Shown here: positions 1 to 5,345 of the stretch, one piece after another
Layout: the number at the start of each line of letters is the position of its first letter
Numbering within the stretch: position 1 is the stretch's first letter
From: JBMCLJ01 sp048615375
Lineage (GTDB): Bacteria; Patescibacteriota; Dojkabacteria; JAOAGR01
Reading direction: 5' to 3'
Length of the DNA: 5,345 nt
NCBI GenBank assembly: GCA_048615375.1
Contig: JBMCLJ010000090.1
Location: forward strand, 1-5,345
Program-made: the position numbers and the translations under genes
Notes under the pieces: generated by a model
Told to the model about the DNA's origin: nothing
Seen by the model: only the letters and a program-made list of their open reading frames with translations
Databases searched by the model: none

Positions 1-2500
1 GGCAGCATTTTTTCACATCGCCGGTAGTCCCCCTGTAACCGCCAGAAACGCATTTATAATTATCACTCAAGCCATCGGAGCACTTACTAGAGGAGCATCT
101 GGGAAGCTCAGAGCTCTGATCTCCACCAGCGGGTGGAAGATCTGTTGGTGTAACCTCACCGCCACCAGGCCGCATACACTTTCCTCCCACGCATATCAAA
201 CCCTGAGCACATGACAAAGTACTATTATCACAGGGACAATCAGCAGGCTGAAAAGTTCCGCCACACTCCTCACCCAAAGGAGCGGGCTCTCTGTCAAGAG
301 TACAAACTTTATTGCTTCCACAGGTCAATCCATCACAACAGTCACTTTTACTTGTGCAACTTTGTCCGTTATCCTTACACGATGGATTTGTGTCGCCAGG
401 TGATGGACACTTATACACATTATTGCATTCAGGAGCTCTGTCAATTTTCCCTGCTTCATTATCTCCGCAGGTTGCTCCACATTTTGGAGTGCCAGTTTCA
501 TCATATAGCGATCTTTGTTCGCTCATTCCGTAAGCATATCCATTATGTACAACGCCTGCTTTTCTTTCGCTATCCAGTACACAAAAACACATCATCCCAG
601 AACTAATATTTGTTTTCGTACACCCACCACGTATCTCTGCTTCAACACACTCTGAGCTGTTTACAGGAAATCTACACTGATATCCACTCAGCCATCCATC
701 CTCACCTACCTCTCTATTATTTTGATCGACTAGCTGGTTTGATGGACTCACACAATTACCTTGTGAACCGCAAACTTTATCTGAATATCCTTCACCGATT
801 TTTTGTCCGTTTACTGTCTCATAGCATACGTTGTTGGTATCCTGAACACACCACTGCTCAGAAGTATTCGATCTTTGAGGTGCAGGTTGTGGAGCGCCGC
901 CTCCACCATTTGGCGCGCCCTGAGCTGGTACTCCGTGATAGTTTTTCCCACTGCTTATCGCATTAACACATGCTTCACCATTACCGCATAGACCGGTGCA
1001 CCATTTATGTGTGCCGAGGCTCCCACTTGCGTTATTGCATGATGTTGCGACGCCGTCGGCAGTACATTTGTAATGATTGCCTCCGTCTTTACCATCGCAC
1101 TGATTTCCCCCATCACTCGCGTTTCCTCTTGGTTCCTGCGCTCCAGGATTACATTTTACTTCGTAACCGGGACATTTATTTCCTTCAGTTCTTTTAGCCG
1201 CTTCGTCTATCGCGTGATTACGAGCCTTACATGGATCTGCTTCGTTATTTTTCATATAGTTGTCAAACTCTTGATGAAGTATGAAGCAAGCTTGTTCCTG
1301 AGTAAAAGCTGTTGACTCTCCACAATTACCTTCATTTCTAAGGTTTTGAATGGCTTCCTGCCAGTTACACGCATCACCTGCCGCAGCGCAGTTCCTTTCC
1401 GCTTCGTCAGCTTCTTTACATTTCGCATCATCTCTCTTTCCGTCAATCTTAGGCGCTGCATCGCTATTAGAACCTGGTTTTGAATCACCACCTACTTCAC
1501 TGCAGGACTTCGCTCCTTCACAGACATCTCCTTTACAGATTCCTGAGGTAACCCAGTCACTATCATTTGGATCATCACCATTACAATCCGAGCCACATAT
1601 CGCTCCTTCATTCACACCTTTAGCACATCCAAACTGTTCTTCTGCCTGTGCTTCGGGAGCCAATTTTGACAGTAACGAACTGTTCTGTGTTGGCAGAGAT
1701 GAATTCACTTGAGCGTACTCGTTTTCTATCTCTTTAAACGCGAATGTTGGTACTGGTGCGTATTCCTTATCGTACACATCATAAAAATAACTTTCACTAT
1801 TACTCTTCGCGATTACTTTTACCTTGACAGGCACAAGTTCATCATCCTTCCAGTATTCACCATGAGCTAATGTCCGTAAATTCGCCAGGTCTGCAGAATA
1901 AGTACCATTCTCTGCAGTATAAGTAACTATTGAAGCTGAACGACTGCCGTCAGCCTGTTCTGCGTATACTTCAATAAGAATATTTGGCTGGGGATCCCCC
2001 TCTTGATTGACTACTTCTCCGTAGATAGGCTCTGGCGAAGGTATATCTTCACTAACTTCCGGAGTCTTTAAAGTGTATAACTCTTCGTCAAAAGTACTGT
2101 TAAAACTCGTTCTTACTTTATACCAGTATTGGGTTTCTGGTTCGAGACCTCGAGCAACAAGTACATGAGAGTTACGAGCTGATGGTTCGTCCGTCAGAGA
2201 ATTGCGTAAATAATCTCTCTCGTCCTGAAACAAACGTGCATTTTTAAACTCTGGATTATCAGCAACCACAAGTTCAGTCGCTGCCTTCCAGTCGGTAAAT
2301 GCACTTACTGTAAACCCATTAGGGGATACAGTAGACGCCATAACCTGCTCAGGAACAGTCTTGGATTTTACAAGTAACATACCACCGACGCTCCCTACGA
2401 GAAGCATCGTAGCTGCGATAATAATTAACAATTTAAGATTTTTGCCTTGAAACAACGGCTTTAGCTTACCCAGGTATTGTTGTACTTTTTGTTTGTCCAT
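1..2500 (-). CDS. Large membrane-anchored protein with FN3-like module and 50-cysteine C-terminal region, C-terminus beyond window
   Basis: Seen: 833 codons without a stop, running off the window. The ATG at 2500 is the first start, as an in-frame TGA lies four codons upstream. Residues 1-20 are basic and polar; 21-45 form one hydrophobic segment (LLIIIAATMLLVGSVGGMLL), so a signal anchor. Residues 56-147 are an FN3/purple-acid-phosphatase-N-like domain (SHVLVARGLEPETQYWYKV). Residues 158-245 are a carboxypeptidase-regulatory-like beta domain (YGEVVNQEGDPQPNILIEVY, NGTYSADLANLR). Residues 246-291 are a Ser/Gln/Glu/Ala linker. There is no Cys before residue 292, then 50 Cys in residues 292-833. 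Parts of that half: a likely helical Cys region (361-450), a Gly/Pro/Gln linker (about 522-541), a cystine-knot-like motif (715-733) and a Gly/Pro/Thr linker before the last Cys cluster, with Cys832-Cys833 at the edge. It shares its N-terminal plan with the gene at 4429-2864. Inference: an extracellular disulfide-rich surface or adhesive protein; no enzyme motif is recognised. Confidence 0.88.
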   Translation of the reverse strand, partial: MDKQKVQQYLGKLKPLFQGKNLKLLIIIAATMLLVGSVGGMLLVKSKTVPEQVMASTVSPNGFTVSAFTDWKAATELVVADNPEFKNARLFQDERDYLRNSLTDEPSARNSHVLVARGLEPETQYWYKVRTSFNSTFDEELYTLKTPEVSEDIPSPEPIYGEVVNQEGDPQPNILIEVYAEQADGSRSASIVTYTAENGTYSADLANLRTLAHGEYWKDDELVPVKVKVIAKSNSESYFYDVYDKEYAPVPTFAFKEIENEYAQVNSSLPTQNSSLLSKLAPEAQAEEQFGCAKGVNEGAICGSDCNGDDPNDSDWVTSGICKGDVCEGAKSCSEVGGDSKPGSNSDAAPKIDGKRDDAKCKEADEAERNCAAAGDACNWQEAIQNLRNEGNCGESTAFTQEQACFILHQEFDNYMKNNEADPCKARNHAIDEAAKRTEGNKCPGYEVKCNPGAQEPRGNASDGGNQCDGKDGGNHYKCTADGVATSCNNASGSLGTHKWCTGLCGNGEACVNAISSGKNYHGVPAQGAPNGGGGAPQPAPQRSNTSEQWCVQDTNNVCYETVNGQKIGEGYSDKVCGSQGNCVSPSNQLVDQNNREVGEDGWLSGYQCRFPVNSSECVEAEIRGGCTKTNISSGMMCFCVLDSERKAGVVHNGYAYGMSEQRSLYDETGTPKCGATCGDNEAGKIDRAPECNNVYKCPSPGDTNPSCKDNGQSCTSKSDCCDGLTCGSNKVCTLDREPAPLGEECGGTFQPADCPCDNSTLSCAQGLICVGGKCMRPGGGEVTPTDLPPAGGDQSSELPRCSSSKCSDGLSDNYKCVSGGYRGTTGDVKKCC
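302..358 (-). other. Cystine-knot-like Cys motif inside the large protein
   Basis: Residues 715-733 of the large protein read CTSKSDCCDGLTCGSNKVC, giving the spacing C-x5-CC-x4-C-x5-C. Adjacent-Cys spacing of this kind is typical of knottin and Dickkopf-like small disulfide folds, which are also found in secreted bacterial multidomain proteins. Further Cys follow closely (CGG, CPC, SCAQGLIC, GKC). The motif is directly visible; the fold is inferred from spacing only. Confidence 0.5.
879..935 (-). other. Gly/Pro/Gln/Ala low-complexity linker in the large protein
   Basis: Around residues 522-541 the large protein has a flexible stretch, GVPAQGAPNGGGGAPQPAPQ, free of Cys, separating two Cys-rich blocks (last Cys of the LCGNGEACV cluster before it, WCVQ after it). 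At DNA level it is locally GC-rich (GGCGCGCC and GGAGGCGGCGC) against an otherwise AT-leaning gene. It is most simply an interdomain linker. Confidence 0.7.
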
Positions 2501-2511
2501 AGTAGTATTTC

Positions 2512-2540
2512 AGAATAAGTTGTTATGTGATGTGTGTCAA
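2512..2540 (-). promoter_or_regulatory. Sigma70-type promoter for the Cys-rich protein gene, near-leaderless
   Basis: On the minus strand a perfect -35 box TTGACA (2540-2535) is followed by a 17-base spacer and TATTCT (2517-2512), which matches the -10 consensus TATAAT at four of six positions. Only 11 bases (2511-2501) separate the -10 box from the ATG at 2500. A start site 6-8 bases past the -10 box would leave an untranslated leader of about 4-5 bases, and no Shine-Dalgarno sequence is present. The site lies in the only intergenic gap before the gene. Confidence 0.65.
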
Positions 2541-2549
2541 CATGCAGCG

Positions 2550-2867
2550 TTACTCGTTTAAAACTTTATTTTCGAAGGAAATTTCACTTTTATGCAGGTA
2601 ATATACCCAAATGGCTAACATAACCAGAATCAAACTAAGGAAAGCAATCACCTCAACACCTATACTTGAAGTGGGCAAATCGTTGCCCGGCGCGGGCTGG
2701 TTCACAGTACCACTTTGCTGAATTGTAAAGGTATATGGTTTTTCAATCGGGCTTCCACTAAGATCAGTTCCACGTAAGGTAATAGTATAGGTTCCCGGCG
2801 CCAGGTTGGTAGGGACTTTATAGTCCCATTGTCCATTCTCGTCTACTTGTATCTGTTCTTCAATCAT
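2550..2867 (-). CDS. C-terminal half of an Ig-like domain plus membrane anchor; likely detached 3' end of the preceding gene
   Basis: Seen: 105 residues, starting at an ATG that overlaps the upstream TGA (ATGA) and ending in TAA. Residues 1-50 read as the rear strands of a bacterial Ig-like repeat: VDENGQWDYKVP, then LAPGTYTITLRGTDLSG, then PYTFTIQ. There is no front half and no signal peptide. Residues 51-63 are a Pro/Gly/Asn linker. LPTSS at 64-68 precedes a hydrophobic segment (about 71-91) and a short tail with HKSE, which resembles a degenerate LPxTG-type anchor. The preceding gene ends in the matching front half of the same fold (GFKPNSTITIEI), so the two ORFs together make one complete domain. 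Inference: this is the 3' part of one gene of about 627 codons, separated by a frameshift that is real, programmed or an assembly error. Alternative: a separate subunit made by translational coupling, which is less likely because an extracellular half-domain without an export signal makes poor sense. Confidence 0.7.
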   Translation of the reverse strand: MIEEQIQVDENGQWDYKVPTNLAPGTYTITLRGTDLSGSPIEKPYTFTIQQSGTVNQPAPGNDLPTSSIGVEVIAFLSLILVMLAIWVYYLHKSEISFENKVLNE

Positions 2868-2876
2868 TGTTTCTCA
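2858..2876 (-). other. ATGA junction: probable -1 frame break between two ORFs
   Basis: The upstream frame reads GAG AAA CAA TGA, and the downstream frame begins at the last A of CAA as ATG ATT GAA GAA. The downstream frame has its own TGA at 2876-2874, so any join must fall in the roughly 10 bases between 2873 and 2864. Restoring one A to the AAA or AA run would give a continuous reading through Glu-Lys-Gln/Thr-Met-Ile-Glu-Glu into the rest of the Ig-like domain. The run GAGAAACAA is not a classical X XXY YYZ slippery heptamer. A GAG five bases before the ATG could serve as a weak ribosome binding site if reinitiation is used instead. Confidence 0.6.
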
Positions 2877-4429
2877 ATTTCAATGGTTATCGTCGAGTTT
2901 GGTTTAAACCCTTCACCTGCAAACTCAGGCCGCAACTCTTTGATCACCTCCCCGTTTTTAATGTTAATATAGAGAATTTGAAATGGCGCAGTGTCTTTTG
3001 GAGTTGCGTCCAACACTACAGCGTCTTCTTCACGAAGTTCATCTATTGTCATCGATTCCAATTTTGCAATATTCTTTAATGTGCCACCAATAAAAGATAT
3101 TTCTAAAACATCGCTATCCAGTACATCATACTTCTCGCTGGGATTTTCTATGTCCCTCAGTGAGGACAGTTCCAGTACTCCATTTCCCTGAAGGTCAGAG
3201 GTAACCGCAATCTTTGTAGATTTATCTTTAACTTCTGCTACTAAAACCTGGTCAATATAATTCCCCGACTTTTTAAAGCTGACAGGAACAGAATCAATTG
3301 AGGGAACCTCACTTACCGCTACTTTTTCGAAAGATACTTTTTCTTTCCAGGGGCTTTCATTATTTATAAGTGTGATTTCATACTTTGTTCCCGCAGGATT
3401 AGTAGTATCCGTAATCTCGACAAAATGTGTTCGAAGCGAGCGCGCAAGCTTTGAGTTTGAACGTTTATCAAATGCAACAGAACTTGCTCCTCCGTTGATA
3501 GAATATCTGACATAGGAATTTGTCGGGACATTAGTTTCCCATACTACTGCGAATGTTCCATCCAGAATATTTACAATTTCAACGTTACTAACTGTAATGG
3601 ATGTTTGTGTTGGGGCTGTAGTACCGGTCGGAGCGGGAGTCGTGTTTGTACCAGTAGGACTTGTTGCAGGAACTCTCGTAGTCGACACAACAAACTTTGT
3701 CGCTTCTGCTGTTGAATCAGCAATTTTACCTGTCTCAAGGACTATCTCTGTAGATGATTCAATCTCTGGACTCAGTTCACGAGCTATTACAACTCCATCT
3801 TTATCTATTATCTCTACTTGAAGCAAATAGTTCGCGAAATTACTTACTTTTTCGCCTGAACCAGTTCGAAAGTTACCCGCGTCCATCGTCCAGGTTCCGT
3901 TATCAAGAATAACTGAACCAAGCATAGTAGCGTCAACTTTTTTACCACTCCCTTTCTCTATGAGGAATGCTCGAATAAGTGAGTCAGCGCTGGAAGACTC
4001 AGTACTGCCATATAGATTTATTGGCTCAGTGGATATTACCTTAGAAGTTTTAAACTCCTGCGCAGTAGTTTCCTTTCCATTGGAAATTATCTTAAAATAA
4101 TAAGTCGACTCCGGCTCAAGGCCTCGTAAAACCACAACATGTGATAAACCTTCGTACTCTGCTCCACGAATATCAAATCCTTCACTAGTAAGATTTTCAG
4201 CATTAGCACCATACATTACCGATCCAGTTGCGGGGATGTCAGTTGTCCAGGCAACATCAAAGGAGTTACTCAGTGGATTGTATATCTGAATATTCTTTGG
4301 AGGTGCTTCGGTACTCGCGTCTGACCGCAAATCTCTCACGTAATTGAACGCAAAGTACGCAATTGGCACAAGAAGAATAAGGGCAACGAAAATTAAAATA
4401 TAAAAAAGCTTTCGATTCTTTGGGCTCAT
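2864..4429 (-). CDS. Membrane-anchored surface protein with duplicated FN3-like/regulatory-like modules (probably frame-shifted at its end)
   Basis: Seen: 521 residues. The ATG at 4429 is the first possible start, since an in-frame TAA lies three codons upstream; no clear Shine-Dalgarno is visible. Residues 8-30 form one hydrophobic segment after a KNRK cluster, so a signal anchor with the rest outside. Residues 43-130 are an FN3/purple-acid-phosphatase-N-like domain (FDVAWTTDIPATGSVMYG, then LRGLEPESTYYFKI). Residues 138-225 are a beta domain like the carboxypeptidase regulatory fold (NGTWTMDAGNFR). Residues 245-277 are a Thr/Pro/Ala linker. Residues 278-365 are a second FN3-like domain (FAVVWETNVPTNSYVRYS) and 373-455 a second regulatory-like domain (NGVLELSSLR). 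Residues 483-521 are the first half of an Ig-like domain (GFKPNSTITIEI) that stops abruptly. There is no cysteine and no catalytic motif. The ORF starting at the ATGA overlap supplies the missing half of that domain. Inference: a structural or adhesive surface protein; the ligand is unknown. Confidence 0.85.
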   Translation of the reverse strand: MSPKNRKLFYILIFVALILLVPIAYFAFNYVRDLRSDASTEAPPKNIQIYNPLSNSFDVAWTTDIPATGSVMYGANAENLTSEGFDIRGAEYEGLSHVVVLRGLEPESTYYFKIISNGKETTAQEFKTSKVISTEPINLYGSTESSSADSLIRAFLIEKGSGKKVDATMLGSVILDNGTWTMDAGNFRTGSGEKVSNFANYLLQVEIIDKDGVVIARELSPEIESSTEIVLETGKIADSTAEATKFVVSTTRVPATSPTGTNTTPAPTGTTAPTQTSITVSNVEIVNILDGTFAVVWETNVPTNSYVRYSINGGASSVAFDKRSNSKLARSLRTHFVEITDTTNPAGTKYEITLINNESPWKEKVSFEKVAVSEVPSIDSVPVSFKKSGNYIDQVLVAEVKDKSTKIAVTSDLQGNGVLELSSLRDIENPSEKYDVLDSDVLEISFIGGTLKNIAKLESMTIDELREEDAVVLDATPKDTAPFQILYINIKNGEVIKELRPEFAGEGFKPNSTITIEIEKQ

Positions 4430-4490
4430 AAATAATTACTGTACTCATAGTAATTAATTTTATGTAAGTTGCATAGATCCTATAGATAGG

Positions 4491-5345
4491 CTATCTCTCT
4501 GATAATGAATTATCTATGTACTCTATATCGTCATCTACAATCTGCACCCAGATTTTTCCGCTTCTGAAAATAAATTCTGAGCCATCCGGGTTATAATATT
4601 TTGTTTTTTGACTAAAACTGTCTTTCTTCCAGGTCACTGGAAATACACTACCATTCATCATAATCCAGCCATCCCCTGTACCAATCACATTGTGTACCCA
4701 ATGCCCCTTGAAATTTCCAGTTGGATAACTTTTCACTTGTTGAAATATAATTGTATCTGCTTCTAGCTGTTTTCCCTCATTGTCATTATACGGCGTACCG
4801 TTGTAGTTATGTCGTTTATATGTCGCCTTTGACTCATCATATTTCCAGTTGACTCCGTATGTCACTTCATACGCACCGAAATCAACTGTAAAGTCCTGTA
4901 CTGCACGTCCTAATGAAGTTGATACAGGGGAAACCTGAAGTTCTTCCAGGGTGTTAGGGTCAAGCAGCCTATTCTTTTCCAAGTCACTTTCAGACACTCC
5001 GAATTTCCAGGATTCGACTTCACTGATCGGATTATTGTACATGTCGGGATAGCGTTCCTGTCCTAACTCCCATAAATGCTCAGTAGTTGAATAGGCACAG
5101 TGCTCCCTGCTTTTCGTCCTTGCGCAGGCAGAATCCCGCATCAGACCTCCTTTTGTCAACCCCAGAGACTTCACTTTATTACTATAAATTGCTGATAACG
5201 CGTTTACATTTGTCGCTCCCGTTGCATATCCTTCATGGAAAAAAAGTGGATCTCCGTAATCACCAAGCAAGTCTACATGGAACTTTCTAGCACTTCGTAC
5301 CGACATTACACGATCTGTTGAATCCTGCGACCAGTATATCGGCAT
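4491..5345 (-). CDS. DUF3048 / YerB-family envelope protein, N-terminus cut off by window edge
   Basis: Seen: 284 codons open to the window edge, ending in TAG at 4493-4491. Residues 17-20 are RSAR, within SVRSAR, matching the family's conserved (I)GPVRSAR segment. Residues 69-72 (MRDS) match its conserved (Y/W)RD. Residues 153-270 look like the C-terminal DUF3048 domain: a beta-rich start, YKRHNYNG (176-183), a polar D-rich loop, IGTGDGWIMMNG (221-232), VTWKK and a closing PDGSEF...SGKIWVQIV. Known: the family is typified by Bacillus YerB, a lipoprotein of unknown biochemical role, usually about 350 residues. The ATG at 5345 is almost certainly internal: family members have roughly 80-120 residues before this point, including a lipoprotein or membrane signal, and MPIYWSQ aligns with the family's usual TRF(L/M)xxYxS stretch. 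Odd: a Cys pair at 74 and 83 could form a disulfide in an exported protein. The next gene starts 61 bases downstream on the same strand. The family call is confident; the function is unknown. Confidence 0.9.
   Translation of the reverse strand: MPIYWSQDSTDRVMSVRSARKFHVDLLGDYGDPLFFHEGYATGATNVNALSAIYSNKVKSLGLTKGGLMRDSACARTKSREHCAYSTTEHLWELGQERYPDMYNNPISEVESWKFGVSESDLEKNRLLDPNTLEELQVSPVSTSLGRAVQDFTVDFGAYEVTYGVNWKYDESKATYKRHNYNGTPYNDNEGKQLEADTIIFQQVKSYPTGNFKGHWVHNVIGTGDGWIMMNGSVFPVTWKKDSFSQKTKYYNPDGSEFIFRSGKIWVQIVDDDIEYIDNSLSER

Noticed and set aside
1252..1491. Minus-strand 79-codon ORF starting with GTG
   Set aside because: It is a shifted frame inside the large Cys-rich gene, with no ribosome binding site or recognisable domain.
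1628..1665. AQA-EEQ near residues 284-288 of the large protein as a signal peptidase site
   Set aside because: It sits exactly where the Cys-rich half begins and could mark an old fusion point, but no hydrophobic segment precedes it, so cleavage there is not supported.
211..1712. Several plus-strand ORFs of 62-131 codons across this stretch
   Set aside because: They are antisense to a continuous 833-codon minus-strand gene with clear domains. Their Tyr/His/Ser-rich translations are what the antisense of a Cys- and Gly-rich frame gives, and they show no domain or start signals.
2843..2866. UGA recoding (as in Gracilibacteria) to extend the gene that stops at 2864
   Set aside because: Reading through the TGA gives only a few more codons before an in-frame TAG and does not enter the Ig-like half-domain, which lies in another frame. 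No other gene here needs UGA as a sense codon.
4266..4448. Minus-strand 60-codon ORF starting 19 bases upstream of the 4429 start
   Set aside because: It overlaps the signal-anchor coding region in another frame and looks like a shadow. The 4429 frame has a proper N-terminal membrane segment and domains.
4457..4462. TAAAAT as a -10 box for the gene starting at 4429
   Set aside because: It matches the -10 consensus at five of six positions, but no acceptable -35 box lies 16-18 bases upstream, and the region is AT-rich enough for chance matches. Co-transcription with the upstream gene is equally plausible.
4479..4490. Small inverted repeat CCTATCTATAGG after the DUF3048 gene as a terminator
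   Set aside because: The stem is only five AT-rich base pairs with a two-base loop and no U-tract follows.
5343..5345. ATG at the window edge as the start of the DUF3048 gene
   Set aside because: The conserved RSAR segment lies only 17 residues after it, whereas family members have a signal sequence and a conserved N-terminal section before that point. It is an internal Met.

Overview
The window carries four protein-coding genes, all on the minus strand and tightly packed (gaps of 61 and 49 bases and one 4-base overlap). Every product looks destined for the cell envelope or outside. In transcription order they are: the C-terminal part of a DUF3048/YerB-family protein (5345-4491); a membrane-anchored protein with repeated beta-sandwich domains (4429-2864); a 105-codon ORF that overlaps its end by ATGA (2867-2550) and looks like the detached C-terminus of that same protein; and a very large protein with a Cys-free domain half and a Cys-packed half (2500 to beyond base 1). 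There is no RNA gene, mobile element, CRISPR array or long non-coding stretch. All plus-strand ORFs are shadows.

Organism: the combination of N-terminal anchors, fibronectin/purple-acid-phosphatase-like domains, Thr/Pro linkers, a degenerate LPxTG-like tail and a DUF3048 protein is typical of Candidate Phyla Radiation (Patescibacteria) genomes, for example the Microgenomates or Dojkabacteria side. This is an inference from protein style. No taxonomic marker gene is present. The genetic code looks standard: no in-frame UGA is needed to read any gene, and stops are TAG, TGA and TAA.

How the genes relate: the second and fourth genes share an N-terminal plan of one membrane segment, then an FN3-like domain, then a regulatory-like beta domain. 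That two-domain module occurs twice in the second gene and once in the fourth, so the two are relatives by domain duplication. The third ORF holds the second half of an Ig-like domain whose first half ends the second gene, followed by a C-terminal membrane anchor. A one-base loss in an A-rich run would explain the split. The fourth gene has its own sigma70-type promoter (TTGACA, 17 bases, TATTCT) so close to its ATG that the transcript should be almost leaderless.

Most interesting points: the split surface protein, the 50-cysteine C-terminal region with a cystine-knot-like spacing, the probable leaderless promoter, and the shared two-domain module.
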